DNA from: Bacteroidales bacterium
Lineage (GTDB): Bacteria > Bacteroidota > Bacteroidia > Bacteroidales > VadinHA17
Reading direction: 5' to 3'
DNA: 64,000 nt
NCBI GenBank assembly: GCA_003141715.1
Contig: PLNF01000035.1
Span: 68,498-132,497, forward strand
Part shown: positions 1 to 11,400 of the stretch, piece by piece
How positions within the stretch are numbered: the first letter of the stretch is position 1
Layout of the letters: each line of letters opens with the position of its first letter
Position numbers and translations under genes: made by a program
The notes under the pieces: model-generated
Told to the model about the DNA's origin: nothing
What the model saw: the letters and a program-made list of their open reading frames with translations, nothing else
The model's database searches: none

Positions 1-2262
1 AAAACTATAGAAAAATTCCTGGGAAAAGAGTTCCGTGTTGTGTCGAGTTTCGGGCATATCAGAGACCTGTCTAAAAAGAACCTTGGTATTGACATAAAAA
101 ATAATTTCGAACCCGATTATGAGGTTCCTAAGGAAAAGGCAAAAGTTGTAAGCGAGCTGCGTAAAGCTGCTGCAGATTCCAAGAATATCTGGATCGCATC
201 TGACGAGGACCGTGAAGGAGAGGCTATTGCGTGGCATCTTGCCAGTGTATTGAAACTCGATTTGTTGACAACGAAGAGAATTGTTTTTCATGAAATAACC
301 AAGGAGGCTATCTCAAATGCCATTGAGAATCCGAGGAAAGTTGATATGGATCTTGTCAATTCCCAGCAGGCACGCCGGATTCTCGACAGGCTTGTAGGCT
401 TTGAGATATCTCCGGTGCTCTGGAAAAAGGTGCAGCCATCGCTTTCTGCTGGCAGGGTTCAGTCGGTTGCCGTACGCCTGATTGTTGAAAGAGAAAGGGA
501 GATTATCTCTTTTGAGACTGAATCCTCATTCAGGGTAACAGCAATTTTCACAATCGATTCGGCTAAAGGTGAGAATGCTACTCTCAGGGCAGAAGCTTCC
601 AAAAGATTCCCTGATGAAAAAGAGGCACATAAATTTCTGGAGCTGTGTAATAATTCAAAATATTCTATTGCCAATATCAGCATTAAACCCGGAACCCGTT
701 CACCTGCTCCACCGTTTACCACTTCGACATTGCAGCAAGAGGCTTACAGGAAACTGGGGTTTTCTGTTGCTCAGACAATGGCTGTGGCACAGAAGCTCTA
801 TGAAGCAGGAAAGATTACATATATGAGAACCGATTCAACAAATCTTTCCAACCTTGCACTTGTCAAATCGCGGGAGATGATCACTTCTGAGTTTGGTGAA
901 AAATACTCAAAGACACGCCAGTTTAAAACCAAATCAAAGGGTGCCCAGGAAGCTCACGAGGCTATTCGTCCGGCTTATCTCGATAACCCGACCACAGCAG
1001 GCAGCCAGAATGAGAAAAAACTATATGAACTGATCTGGAAACGTACAGTAGCCTCCCAGATGGCAGATGCCCTGATCGAAAAGACATCTATTTCAATTGA
1101 TATGAATAATTCTCCGGTTACGTTCCAGGCGAACGGGGAAGTTGTTAAGTTCGATGGATTCCTCAGAGTCTATACTGAATCATCTGATCAGGAAAACGCC
1201 GATGAAGACAGGTATGTGATCCCTCCGGTAAAAAAGGGGATGCCTCTCTCATATAATAATATAACAGCAACACAAAAATACACCTTGCCTCTACCCAGAT
1301 ATACCGAAGCGAGCCTTGTAAAAAAGCTTGAGGAATTAGGTATTGGCCGGCCATCAACTTATGCTCCTACAATATCAACAATCCAGAATCGCGGTTATGT
1401 TTCGCGTGAGGACAGACCGGGAGAAAAGCGGCACATAAAAATTATTACTCTTCTTGGCGGCAAGTTTGCAAATTCAACCAAGACAGAGGTGACAGGAAAA
1501 GAAAAATCAAAGCTCTTTCCCCAGGATATCGGAATGATCGTAAATGATTTTCTTATTGAAAACTTCTCTGAAATCGTTGATTATCATTTCACTGCCGAAG
1601 TTGAGGAACAATTCGACGAGATAGCTCTAGGTAATATTAAATGGACCGGGATGATTGAAAAATTCTATTCTCCATTTCATAAGACAGTTACAAATACTCT
1701 TGAGAAGAAAGAAAGAAAAACCGGGGTAAGAGTACTGGGAAACCATCCTGAAACAGGCGAACCTGTTACTGTCAGGATGGGACGGTTTGGTCCTGTTGCC
1801 CAGATAGGCGATTCAGGAAACCATGAAAAACCAAGATTTGCAAGCCTTTCGAAAAACCAGTTGATCGAGACAATAACCCTCGATGAGGCATTGAATCTCT
1901 TCCGTCTTCCCCGCTCTTTGGGTGAATATGATGGTGGAGAGATGGTAGTTGGCATAGGCAAATTCGGCCCGTATATCAGATTTAAAAGCAAATTCTTTTC
2001 TTTAAAAAAGGGGGTGGATGATCCTTATACCGTGACATTTGAAAGAGCTGTTGAGATAATCCAAGAAAAGAATGAGAGCGATAAAAAGAAGGTCCTGAAA
2101 GATTTTGGCGATATTATGCTATTGAACGGCAGGTACGGGCCTTACCTTTTTAAAGATAAACAAAACTACAGACTCCCAAAAGGTACAGATGCGGAAAAAC
2201 TTACCAAAGAAGATTGCAGTAAGATTATCGAAAACAGTGATAAAACCAAAAAGAGTTCTTAA
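1..2262 (+). CDS. topA: DNA topoisomerase I (5' truncated by window edge)
   Basis: Frame is open from base 1 (KTIEKFLGKEFRVVSSFGHIRDL); Toprim DEDREGEAIAWH; GKITYMRTDSTNLS active-site region; C-terminal GRFGPY repeats. Confidence 0.97.
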   Translation, partial: KTIEKFLGKEFRVVSSFGHIRDLSKKNLGIDIKNNFEPDYEVPKEKAKVVSELRKAAADSKNIWIASDEDREGEAIAWHLASVLKLDLLTTKRIVFHEITKEAISNAIENPRKVDMDLVNSQQARRILDRLVGFEISPVLWKKVQPSLSAGRVQSVAVRLIVEREREIISFETESSFRVTAIFTIDSAKGENATLRAEASKRFPDEKEAHKFLELCNNSKYSIANISIKPGTRSPAPPFTTSTLQQEAYRKLGFSVAQTMAVAQKLYEAGKITYMRTDSTNLSNLALVKSREMITSEFGEKYSKTRQFKTKSKGAQEAHEAIRPAYLDNPTTAGSQNEKKLYELIWKRTVASQMADALIEKTSISIDMNNSPVTFQANGEVVKFDGFLRVYTESSDQENADEDRYVIPPVKKGMPLSYNNITATQKYTLPLPRYTEASLVKKLEELGIGRPSTYAPTISTIQNRGYVSREDRPGEKRHIKIITLLGGKFANSTKTEVTGKEKSKLFPQDIGMIVNDFLIENFSEIVDYHFTAEVEEQFDEIALGNIKWTGMIEKFYSPFHKTVTNTLEKKERKTGVRVLGNHPETGEPVTVRMGRFGPVAQIGDSGNHEKPRFASLSKNQLIETITLDEALNLFRLPRSLGEYDGGEMVVGIGKFGPYIRFKSKFFSLKKGVDDPYTVTFERAVEIIQEKNESDKKKVLKDFGDIMLLNGRYGPYLFKDKQNYRLPKGTDAEKLTKEDCSKIIENSDKTKKSS

Positions 2263-2270
2263 AATTTACC

Positions 2271-3440
2271 ATGGTAGACCTGAATGATTATTTTAATCCT
2301 ATAAGCATCGAGGGCCCTGAATTTGAGCACCTGACTGCACAAGCCGGCTTCCCCCATAATATCACAATTCATACTGATAACATACCTGTTAAAGATATCA
2401 GTAAGTACAAAATTGCAATATTTGGGGTACCCGAGGGCAGGAACTCACCAAATGGAGGTTCATTGAGAGGACCCGACATGATAAGAGGGCAATTGTACAA
2501 ACTTGCAAAAATCCCCGGAAGATCTAAAATAATTGATCTCGGGAACATGAAACAGGGTGTTACTTTCAACGATACTTTAGCCGGGCTTACGGATATTTTA
2601 TCATTATTGATCAGTGAAAATATTTTCCCGGTAATTATCGGAGGCAGCAGTGCTCTTATTCCGGCTATTGACAGGGCCATTTCTCAGTTTTTCACCAGAT
2701 ATACATTAACAGCTGTCGATCCACGGATCGATTTCAGCAATGAACGGAAAGAACCGGATTCTTTTAATTATTTAAATGCTATAATAAATAATCACAAAAG
2801 TGCCTTCTCTCATTACATCAATATAGGTTACCAGACCTATCTTAATGATCAACAGATAATAAACAGATTTCTGAAACGCAGATCGGAACTTCTCAGGATA
2901 GGTGATGTAAGACAGGCTATCCACCTGACAGAACCTCTGTTCAGGGATTCTGATGTAGCAATATTTGATATTTCTTCTGTGAGACAATCGGATGCCCCGG
3001 GGACAATCAGTCCTTCCCCGAATGGATTCTACGGAGAAGAGATCTGCCTGCTTTCAAGATATGCAGGAATATCTGATAAACTGAAAGTATTTGGTCTGTT
3101 TGATGTCAATCCCGAATTTGATATCCGTAACCAGACTACCGGTCTTGCTGCCCAGATCCTCTGGTTTTTCCTTGAAGGCTTTTCACAAAAGCAATATGAA
3201 ACCCCTGTTTTAAATATCAGCAATTCAGGGAGATTTATTAAATATCATGTCCGGGTAACAGATCTCGATGATGATCTCATATTTGTAAAAAGTAATCTGA
3301 CTGACAGATGGTGGATTGAACTTCAGGCTGAAAAAGATCAGAACCTTTATGTTGCCTGCTCACATGAAGATTATCTTAAGGCCAACCGTAACGAAGTTCC
3401 CGACAGATGGGTTCAGGCAGTGGAAAGACTTAAGTCCTGA
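2271..3440 (+). CDS. Arginase/formimidoylglutamase-superfamily protein with degenerate metal-binding motifs
   Basis: Overall fold motifs FGVPEGRNSPNGGSLRGPDMIR, IIGGSSALIPA, VDPRIDF, FDISSVRQSDAPG; lies directly 3' of topA. Confidence 0.75.
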   Translation: MVDLNDYFNPISIEGPEFEHLTAQAGFPHNITIHTDNIPVKDISKYKIAIFGVPEGRNSPNGGSLRGPDMIRGQLYKLAKIPGRSKIIDLGNMKQGVTFNDTLAGLTDILSLLISENIFPVIIGGSSALIPAIDRAISQFFTRYTLTAVDPRIDFSNERKEPDSFNYLNAIINNHKSAFSHYINIGYQTYLNDQQIINRFLKRRSELLRIGDVRQAIHLTEPLFRDSDVAIFDISSVRQSDAPGTISPSPNGFYGEEICLLSRYAGISDKLKVFGLFDVNPEFDIRNQTTGLAAQILWFFLEGFSQKQYETPVLNISNSGRFIKYHVRVTDLDDDLIFVKSNLTDRWWIELQAEKDQNLYVACSHEDYLKANRNEVPDRWVQAVERLKS

Positions 3441-3539
3441 GACCCCTGCATCACTCCTGAAACAAATGTGCCTGGTACAACAAACAAAATCTTAGAACGT
3501 TCGTATAACAGGTATTTCGAAATTTTAAATAAATAATGG

Positions 3540-3547
3540 TAAATTTG
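3540..3547 (+). promoter_or_regulatory. Candidate Bacteroidetes -7 element (TAAATTTG) upstream of the T9SS operon
   Basis: Match to TAnnTTTG ~70 bp upstream of the porP-like start; TTTC ~21 bp further upstream. Confidence 0.3.
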
Positions 3548-3614
3548 TATTCGACTTAGATTTTTATTTATTTTACTTGTTCAATAAATGTGCATCGCAC
3601 CTGCAAATTAAGAG

Positions 3615-4559
3615 ATGAAAAAACTAAATATTGCATTTCTTTTTTTAGTACTTCTACTACAGCCGGTTTTATCGCAACAAGATCCTCTATCGAGTCAATA
3701 TATGTTTAACACACTTACTTATAATCCGGGTGTGGCAGGTACTTCAGGGATGATCTGTGCAACTGCTCTGAATCGCCAGCAATGGGTTGGATTTAAAGGG
3801 GCTCCCTCGACAACACTCTTTAACGTCAGTGCTCCTGTTTCGCTTTTCGGTATCAGAAGCGGGGTAGGATTAGTAGTTGAAAGTGATAATATAGGTTTTG
3901 ATAAAGACATAAACCTTTCCGCATCTTACTCCTATCTTATGGATCTTGGCATGGGGAAACTCGGCATCGGTTTAAGTCTGGGTATGCTTAATACAACACT
4001 TACTCCGACCTGGGAGATACCTTCAGGTGATGCATTTACACCCGCTTCCGGCGATCCTTTGATACCCGAAAATAAAGAGAGTTATGTTGCTTTTGATGCC
4101 GGGTTGGGGCTCTATTATAAAGCCGATAAATATTATGCTTCACTTTCAATCACACACATTAATGAGCCAAAAATCAAGTTCAGTAAAGGTACACCATATG
4201 TCAGCAGACATTACTATCTGACAGGCGGTTATACTTTACAATTGGCAAATCCTTCGCTTGAATTAATCCCTTCCCTCTTTGCATTCAGCGATGGGAAGGT
4301 GGCTCAGATTACAGTAACTTCATTGGTCAGATACAATAAAAAAGTATGGGGAGGCGTTTCATACAGAGCCGGAGATGCGTTGATCGGAATTGTAGGATTG
4401 GAACTTTTTAATGGAATCAGACTTGGATATTCTTATGATTTCACTATTTCTGACATAGGAAAAACCAGCGGTGGGTCTCACGAATTCATGATCAATTATT
4501 GCTTCGATCTGAGCCTGGGCAAAAGCCCGATGAAATATAAAAGTGTCAGATTTTTATGA
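3615..4559 (+). CDS. PorP/SprF family type IX secretion system membrane protein
   Basis: Signal peptide then QQDPLSSQYMFNTLTYNPGVAGTSG..LNRQQWVGFKGAPSTTLFN. Confidence 0.93.
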   Translation: MKKLNIAFLFLVLLLQPVLSQQDPLSSQYMFNTLTYNPGVAGTSGMICATALNRQQWVGFKGAPSTTLFNVSAPVSLFGIRSGVGLVVESDNIGFDKDINLSASYSYLMDLGMGKLGIGLSLGMLNTTLTPTWEIPSGDAFTPASGDPLIPENKESYVAFDAGLGLYYKADKYYASLSITHINEPKIKFSKGTPYVSRHYYLTGGYTLQLANPSLELIPSLFAFSDGKVAQITVTSLVRYNKKVWGGVSYRAGDALIGIVGLELFNGIRLGYSYDFTISDIGKTSGGSHEFMINYCFDLSLGKSPMKYKSVRFL

Positions 4560-4606
4560 TTATTAAAAAAAAATAACTTACTTGCAATATAAAATTCTAT
4601 AGTATT

Positions 4607-5950
4607 ATGAAAAAGGTAACCCTATCTGCTCTAATATTGATAGTTCTGTTAACTGGTTGTGGCTCTTCAAACAACGGAGAGTTGACTGGCGTTCAAGGGC
4701 GGAAAAAATTCTTTGAACCGGAACCCTTTGAAATGGCATTTATTCCTGCCGGGAATTTTATGATGGGACCAAGCGATCAGGATGCCGTATGGGCAATGAA
4801 CAGTATCTCAAAATCTGTTACTGTTGACGCTTTCTGGATGGACCAAACCGAAATCACAAATAATAAATATCGCCAGTTTGTATATTACGTTCGTGATTCT
4901 ATTCTGAGGACAAAACTTGGGAATGCCAGTGTTCCTGACAGACAGTATTTTATGGTTGATAAAGATGGAAATGCTATCGAACCAAATGTGATTAACTGGG
5001 ATGAAAAGATAGATCCAAGAGAAGAGACTACAAAAGCTACAATTGAAGAGATGTATTATCCGCCTGAAGAAAGATTCGACGGAAAAAAACAGGTTGATGT
5101 CAGAAAGCTAAACTATTCCTATTTCTGGGTTGATTACCAACAGGCTGCAAAATCAACTTACAAATATGATTACGCAAATAATACAGGTAAATACGAAGGT
5201 AAGGTTACAAATATTGACGGTACACGTACAGATGTAAAAGACCGCTCATCCTTTATCAAACACAATATCATTAATATTTATCCCGATACTCTGTGCTGGA
5301 TTCGTGATTTTACCTATTCATTCAACGATCCTCAGGCTTCACTTTATTTCTGGCATCCATCTTATGATGACTATCCTGTAGTGGGTGTATCCTGGGTACA
5401 GGCTACAGCATTCAGTGTCTGGAGGACAAACTACATGAACAGTGCTCTCAGAAAGAACGGAGTAGCCGATGTGCATGCATACAGGCTGCCACTTGAAACA
5501 GAATGGGAATATGCAGCAAGAGGAGGTCTTGACCTTTCAATGTATCCATGGGGCGGACCATATACCCGTAACTATAAAGGTTGCTTCCTGGCCAACTTCA
5601 AACCCTTACGTGGTAATTATATTGACGATGGAAATGTTTATACAGGAAAAGTAGGATCATATGAACCAAACGAATATGGATTGTATGATATGTCAGGAAA
5701 CGTTGCTGAGTGGACATGCTGTGCATACTCACCTTCAGCATACATCTTCCAGCACGATCTTCAGCCAAACTATGAGTATAATGCCACACCACAGGATCCC
5801 CCGGTAATGAAAAGGAAAGTAATCCGTGGCGGATCGTGGAAAGACATAGCATATTTCCTTCAGACAAGTGCAAGAGATTATGAATATCAGGACTCTACAA
5901 AATCATATGTCGGATTTCGTAACGTTAGATCTTATATTGGTGTAAATTAA
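4607..5950 (+). CDS. gldK: Gliding motility/T9SS lipoprotein GldK (SUMF1/FGE-like)
   Basis: Lipobox LLTGCGSS; FMMGPSDQD, WEYAARGG, NVAEWT, RKVIRGGSWKD; synteny with gldLMN. Confidence 0.95.
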   Translation: MKKVTLSALILIVLLTGCGSSNNGELTGVQGRKKFFEPEPFEMAFIPAGNFMMGPSDQDAVWAMNSISKSVTVDAFWMDQTEITNNKYRQFVYYVRDSILRTKLGNASVPDRQYFMVDKDGNAIEPNVINWDEKIDPREETTKATIEEMYYPPEERFDGKKQVDVRKLNYSYFWVDYQQAAKSTYKYDYANNTGKYEGKVTNIDGTRTDVKDRSSFIKHNIINIYPDTLCWIRDFTYSFNDPQASLYFWHPSYDDYPVVGVSWVQATAFSVWRTNYMNSALRKNGVADVHAYRLPLETEWEYAARGGLDLSMYPWGGPYTRNYKGCFLANFKPLRGNYIDDGNVYTGKVGSYEPNEYGLYDMSGNVAEWTCCAYSPSAYIFQHDLQPNYEYNATPQDPPVMKRKVIRGGSWKDIAYFLQTSARDYEYQDSTKSYVGFRNVRSYIGVN

Positions 5951-5984
5951 ATAATTAGAAATAACCTTAAAATAATCAGGTAAA

Positions 5985-6872
5985 ATGAGCCTAGCAGAAT
6001 TAGTACAAAGCAGCGGATGGAAGAATTTCATCGCTAAATTATATGGTTTAGGAGCTTCGGTTGTATGTGTTGGTGCATTGTTTAAAATACAGCACTGGCC
6101 AATGGCAGGAACCATGCTTACTGTTGGTCTTCTGACAGAGGGTGTTATATTCTTCTTTTCAGCATTTGAACCATTACATGAAGAGGTTGACTGGTCACTG
6201 GTATATCCTGAACTTGCAGGAATTCCGGAAGACGAAACCCCGGAGCTTGCATCGCATGGAGGAAAATACCATGGTGGTGTTTCTGGCGGAGGCGGTGGTT
6301 ATGGCGGAGGTTCCGGAGCAGTTGCCCTTGCTAAATTTGATGAGATGCTTGAGAAAGCAGAGATCTCTCCTGATTTATTCCAGAAACTGGGTGTCGGAAT
6401 GAAAAAGCTTAGCGAATCAACCGCAAACATGAATGCCATGGGAGATGTTTCTGCCGCTTCTTCAAAGTATATGAATACAATTAACAATGCTAATGATTCA
6501 CTTGGAAAACTATCAGACTCTTACCAGTCAACAACCAAGTTAATTAATGAAACAGGTTCTACATATCGTAATATGGCTGATTCATTATCAGTAATTGAAG
6601 TAGGTGGAAAATCATATCAGCAACAACTGGAATCACTTAACAAAAACCTTTCTGCTCTTAATGCAGTTTATGAACTCCAGCGTAAAGGAGTAGACGATCA
6701 TCTAAAAGAATCTGATTCACTTTACAAAGGAATTCAGGGTTTAATGAAAGATCTTTCAGAATCAGCCGGAGATACTAAAAAATACCGCGAACAGATAACA
6801 AAGCTCAACGATAACCTTTCGGCATTGAACAATGTCTATGGGAATATGCTCGCTGCTATGAATGTTAAATAA
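5985..6872 (+). CDS. gldL: T9SS motor protein GldL
   Basis: GWKNFIAKLYGLGASVVCVGALFKIQHWPMAGTMLTVGLLTE; operon position. Confidence 0.95.
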   Translation: MSLAELVQSSGWKNFIAKLYGLGASVVCVGALFKIQHWPMAGTMLTVGLLTEGVIFFFSAFEPLHEEVDWSLVYPELAGIPEDETPELASHGGKYHGGVSGGGGGYGGGSGAVALAKFDEMLEKAEISPDLFQKLGVGMKKLSESTANMNAMGDVSAASSKYMNTINNANDSLGKLSDSYQSTTKLINETGSTYRNMADSLSVIEVGGKSYQQQLESLNKNLSALNAVYELQRKGVDDHLKESDSLYKGIQGLMKDLSESAGDTKKYREQITKLNDNLSALNNVYGNMLAAMNVK

Positions 6873-6907
6873 CGTGGCTTATTTTATCTAACTAAACTAC
6901 CTACAAA

Positions 6908-8515
6908 ATGGCTCACGAAAAGCTATCTCCGCGACAAAAAATGATCGGTATGATGTACCTGGTGCTTACCGCCATGCTTGCACTTAACGTATCAAAAGAG
7001 GCTGTTGAAGCATTTAGAAAAGTTGATAATGGTCTTACGCAGACAATTAAAAACTATTCTCTTAAAAATGACGTAATATATCGCGAATTCGATAGGGCAG
7101 CTGCTGAAAACCCTACAAAGGCCGGAAAATACAAAACAGCTGCATACCAGGTTAAAGAGCGGGCAGATGAGGCATACAATTTTATACAGGGACTTAAGAT
7201 CGAAATAATCAAAAAAACTGAAAAAGATCCCGAAACTCCTGCTGTTAAAGGAAATGAAGTTATTATTGACAAAGTTGAAAAGCATATTGATGACACTAAC
7301 GTACCATCTGAAATTCTGATCGGAGCTAACGAAAATGGAAAAGCCAACGACCTGAAGGCTCTTCTTGCAGAGTACCGCCAGTTTCTTATCACCACCCTTG
7401 ACGGTAAAAATCCTACTGCAGAAGAGGCTTTGAAAAAAAGCCTTAGCACCGATGACGGGATAAATAAAGATGGCGAAAAGGAACGCTGGGAGAATCTTAA
7501 CTTCCAGACATTACCCATGGTTGCAGTTATTTGTATCCTGTCAGAGTATCAGGTCAACGTCAGAAACGGGGAGACTGAAGTTCTTAACTACCTCTATTCC
7601 CAGATTGATGCATCCTCCTTTAAATTTACTAAACTCGATCCGATTGTTATTCCTACAACTTCTAATTATGTTACCCTTGGAAGCGATTTCGAAGCACGGG
7701 TATTTATTTCCGCTACGGATTCAACTTCGTTTCCTGTAATTACTGTAGGCGATACTAAACTTCCTCTTGATGAATCAGGAAAAGGAATTTATAAAGTTCG
7801 TGCTACCTCAACCGGTCCTAAAAAATGGGGTGGGATAATCGCTCTTAAAGCTCCGGATGGTTCAACTAAAAATTACTCGTTCGAAAATTCATATTTTGTT
7901 GGCGAACCGAATGTTATAGTATCTCCCACTGCTATGAATGTTATGTATATGGGTATTCCTAACCCGATCGACGTTTCTGTACCGGGTATTAGTCCTGATA
8001 AGATTCATATCAAAGTTGTAAATGGAACTTTTTCTACAGAAAGAGTTAAAAAATCAGGCGGAAAGGATTATTTTAAAGGGAGCTGGGCCGTTAAGCCTAA
8101 TGCCGTTGGACAAGATGTACAAGTTATTGTAACAGCTGATATTAATGGCAAACCAACACAATATGCTCCGTATCCATTCAGGGTAAAATCTATTCCTACG
8201 CCTGTTGCGGTATTTGGTGGTAAAAGTACAGGCAGCATTTCAAGAGCTGATGCTCTTGTACAGCAGGGTGTCTTTGCCATAATGCCTGATTTCGACTTTG
8301 AGCTTAACTACACTGTTACGGCTTTTACAATTTTTTATACCAATCAAGGAATGGACATTGAGGAACCTTGTTCATCGAGTAATCTGACTCCAAAACAGAA
8401 ACAGGCGTTGAATGGGCTGACAAGAGGCAAAAACCTTATGATTAAAGATATCAAAGCAGTAGGTCCCGATGGTAAAATACGAGACCTGAATGCCATAATA
8501 TTAAAGATAAACTAG
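6908..8515 (+). CDS. gldM: T9SS protein GldM
   Basis: [31 protein letters not shown]; operon position. Confidence 0.96.
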   Translation: MAHEKLSPRQKMIGMMYLVLTAMLALNVSKEAVEAFRKVDNGLTQTIKNYSLKNDVIYREFDRAAAENPTKAGKYKTAAYQVKERADEAYNFIQGLKIEIIKKTEKDPETPAVKGNEVIIDKVEKHIDDTNVPSEILIGANENGKANDLKALLAEYRQFLITTLDGKNPTAEEALKKSLSTDDGINKDGEKERWENLNFQTLPMVAVICILSEYQVNVRNGETEVLNYLYSQIDASSFKFTKLDPIVIPTTSNYVTLGSDFEARVFISATDSTSFPVITVGDTKLPLDESGKGIYKVRATSTGPKKWGGIIALKAPDGSTKNYSFENSYFVGEPNVIVSPTAMNVMYMGIPNPIDVSVPGISPDKIHIKVVNGTFSTERVKKSGGKDYFKGSWAVKPNAVGQDVQVIVTADINGKPTQYAPYPFRVKSIPTPVAVFGGKSTGSISRADALVQQGVFAIMPDFDFELNYTVTAFTIFYTNQGMDIEEPCSSSNLTPKQKQALNGLTRGKNLMIKDIKAVGPDGKIRDLNAIILKIN

Positions 8516-8534
8516 TATCAAAAAACATATCATC

Positions 8535-9359
8535 ATGAATAAGAAAATGCTTTTGGGAATTATCGCCCTTTCACTTTCAGGCCTCGTAAATGCCCAGAGT
8601 TTTGGTGATATTTACCAGAAATCGATGCCGGATGCTAAAAAAATAAATTACCCATATCTCAGGGAAGCCGATGTTATCTGGTCAAGAAAAGTGTACCGGA
8701 TGATTGATCTTCGTGAGAAGATGAATCAATCGCTGTATTATCCAACAGCCCCAACTCTCGATGGCAGGCAAAGTTTCATAAATATTATTCTCGATGAAAT
8801 CAAGTCAGGCAAGCTTATTGCTTATGATACTCAAAATAGAAATGTACCTACCACTTATGGTGATATACAAATAAAATTGGGAGCCGTTGATAAGCATGTA
8901 TCCGTTCAGTTAAATGCTGCAGGAGCCGTAAAAGATTCTGTAGTTAAACAGGAAGCAAAACCGGAGGAAGTGAAATCATTGCTTCTGTACGAAGAATGGT
9001 ATTTCGACAAGAAACTTTCAAAACTCGATGTCAGAATTATAGCTATACAACCGGTCTATATGGGTTTTGATGAGCAGGTTGGAAGAGCAAAGAAGATAGG
9101 GTTATTCTGGATCAAATTTGACGAAGTAAGAGATGCCCTCGCAAAAAAAGAGGTTTTTTCAAGTAATAACGATGCTCAGAGAATATCCTTTGACGATCTA
9201 TTCATGCAACGCAGATTCGATGGTAATATTGTTGGAGAATCAAATGTTTACAACGACAGAATTATTTCAGACTACCAGATAGGGAAGTCCTCTCTTTTTG
9301 AAGCTGACCGCATTAAAACCGAACTGTTCAACTTTGAACACGATCTTTGGGAATACTAA
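8535..9359 (+). CDS. gldN: T9SS protein GldN
   Basis: [26 protein letters not shown]; follows gldM. Confidence 0.93.
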   Translation: MNKKMLLGIIALSLSGLVNAQSFGDIYQKSMPDAKKINYPYLREADVIWSRKVYRMIDLREKMNQSLYYPTAPTLDGRQSFINIILDEIKSGKLIAYDTQNRNVPTTYGDIQIKLGAVDKHVSVQLNAAGAVKDSVVKQEAKPEEVKSLLLYEEWYFDKKLSKLDVRIIAIQPVYMGFDEQVGRAKKIGLFWIKFDEVRDALAKKEVFSSNNDAQRISFDDLFMQRRFDGNIVGESNVYNDRIISDYQIGKSSLFEADRIKTELFNFEHDLWEY

Positions 9360-9373
9360 TATATTGTATAAAA

Positions 9374-9405
9374 AGAGAGGCTGTCATAATACAGCCTCTT
9401 TTTTT
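9374..9405 (+). terminator. Rho-independent-type terminator after gldN
   Basis: GAGGCTGT-cataat-ACAGCCTC followed by a T tract. Confidence 0.8.
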
Positions 9406-9447
9406 GTCTGAATATCTTGCCCCCCCTTTGGGGGGATGTGGGCTCTT

Positions 9448-10542
9448 CTATAAGAACTTTTCTTTAGTCGAGTTCTTAACATCCTCAAGATATTGCTTGA
9501 TATTCTGTTCTTCTTCCTTTTTAACTATCAGAAGGACATCGTCGGAATCAACAACGATATAGTCTTTGAGTCCCTGGATAACAGCTATTTTCCCTGGAGA
9601 AATATTAAAAATATTTCTTTCATTTTCATACGAAAATATTTCTCCCCTGATCAATGAGTTTCCCTTTTTATCGACAGACGAATGCTCGTAAAGCGAACTC
9701 CAGGTTCCAAGATCGGACCAACCTATATCTGTACACATAACATATACATTCTCGGCTTTTTCCATAATCCCGTAATCAATTGAAATGCTCCTGCATTCAG
9801 CATAAGTCTTTCCTATAAAGCTATGTTCCTGTTTTGTTCCAAACAGATCTCTGCCTTCATTGAACACTGTATACATATCCGGCATATGCTTCTCAAATGC
9901 CGAAAGGATTGCCTTAATATTCCAGATGAAGATCCCCGAATTCCAGTAAAAATCACCGCTTTCAATAAAGACTTTTGCAAGGTCAATATCCGGTTTTTCA
10001 GTAAATGTCTTAACCTTCAACAGGTTCCTATGCCCTTTTACAGGTTTCTTCTGATCGGCCTGTATATACCCGTATCCCGTTTCGGGTCTGTCGGGTTTTA
10101 TTCCGAGAGTAATAAGTGCATCATTCCCTTCTGCAAAGTCAAAGCAGTTTTGAATTACATCACTGAATTTTTCTTCTTTAACAATCAAATGATCAGCTGG
10201 AGTAACTGCAATTACTGCATCCGGATTTTCCTTTAAAATCCTGAATGTTCCATAGGCAAGACATGGTGCAGTATTTCGGCGAAAAGGTTCTCCAAGTACA
10301 CGGGATGGATCAATACCCAGTTGTTCAATAACAATATCTTTATGTTCAGCATTTGTAACTATGAAAATATTTTTTTCGGGGCAGCTTTTTTTAAACCGCC
10401 TGTATGTCTGCTGAATCAGGGTCTCCCCATTTCCTACAATGTCAAGAAATTGTTTTGGTCTTTCACGACGGCTCAGAGGCCAGAAACGACTCCCTACTCC
10501 TCCTGCCATTATAATTACATACCTATTATCCATAAGAAACAT
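9448..10542 (-). CDS. Mannose-1-phosphate guanylyltransferase
   Basis: IIMAGGVGSRFWPLSRRERPKQFLD; PETGYGYI; ESGDFYWNSGIFIW. Confidence 0.93.
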   Translation of the reverse strand: MFLMDNRYVIIMAGGVGSRFWPLSRRERPKQFLDIVGNGETLIQQTYRRFKKSCPEKNIFIVTNAEHKDIVIEQLGIDPSRVLGEPFRRNTAPCLAYGTFRILKENPDAVIAVTPADHLIVKEEKFSDVIQNCFDFAEGNDALITLGIKPDRPETGYGYIQADQKKPVKGHRNLLKVKTFTEKPDIDLAKVFIESGDFYWNSGIFIWNIKAILSAFEKHMPDMYTVFNEGRDLFGTKQEHSFIGKTYAECRSISIDYGIMEKAENVYVMCTDIGWSDLGTWSSLYEHSSVDKKGNSLIRGEIFSYENERNIFNISPGKIAVIQGLKDYIVVDSDDVLLIVKKEEEQNIKQYLEDVKNSTKEKFL

Positions 10543-10656
10543 TTATTACAACAATTTATACAAATATATAATTAATTATGCAGACGGGTTTCAAAAACCT
10601 TATTAACAGAAATACCATAAATATTAGTAATTTTGAGGGTGCTTAAATATAGAAGA

Positions 10657-11400
10657 ATGATTAAGTTCCTTACACAATTCGGGCGTTACTTCCTGCTCCT
10701 GAAGAAGGTGTTTTCAAAACCGGAAAAACCAGTTCTTTATTACAAACAAACTTTAAGGGAGTTGGTATATCTGGGTCTGAATTCAATTGGCATTATTGCT
10801 ATTATCTCCTTCTTTATGGGAGCAGTTATAACCTTGCAGACAGCGTATAATACTGAAAATCCGATTTATCCCAAGTATCTAATTGGTCTCGGTTGCCGCG
10901 ATTCAATGATCCTTGAGTTTTCGTCCACGATTGCTGCACTCATCCTTGCCGGAAAAGTCGGTTCTAATATTGCATCTGAAATCGGAACAATGAGGGTAAC
11001 AGAACAAATAGACGCCATGGAAATTATGGGAGTCAATTCTGCTTCTTACCTTATACTCCCAAAAATGATTGCAACCCTTCTATTTAACCCAATACTTACA
11101 CTGATCGCAATAATTATCGGGATTTTCGGAGGGTGGATAGCTGGCACACTTGCCGGAGTTATTACTTCGGAGAATTTTATCTATGGAATTCAATATGCAT
11201 TCATACCCTATTATATTGTTTATTCATTGATAAAAACAGTATTCTTTGCCTTCATAATAACCAGCGTTTCAGCTTTCCAGGGATACTATGTCGATGGCGG
11301 ATCACTTGAAGTAGGACGTGCAAGCACGAAGGCTGTTGTTTACAGCAGTGTATTAATATTGCTCTTCAATGTAATACTGACTCAAATTCTGCTGTCATGA
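10657..11400 (+). CDS. MlaE-family ABC transporter permease (start moved from ORF-track 10633 to ATG 10657)
   Basis: GAVITLQTAYN, ELGSTIAALILAGKVGS-like core, GTMRVTEQIDAMEIMGVNS. Confidence 0.88.
   Translation: MIKFLTQFGRYFLLLKKVFSKPEKPVLYYKQTLRELVYLGLNSIGIIAIISFFMGAVITLQTAYNTENPIYPKYLIGLGCRDSMILEFSSTIAALILAGKVGSNIASEIGTMRVTEQIDAMEIMGVNSASYLILPKMIATLLFNPILTLIAIIIGIFGGWIAGTLAGVITSENFIYGIQYAFIPYYIVYSLIKTVFFAFIITSVSAFQGYYVDGGSLEVGRASTKAVVYSSVLILLFNVILTQILLS

Noticed and set aside
7054-7518. 154-aa minus-strand ORF inside gldM
   Set aside because: Antisense shadow ORF with no recognisable motif; gldM is clearly the coding frame
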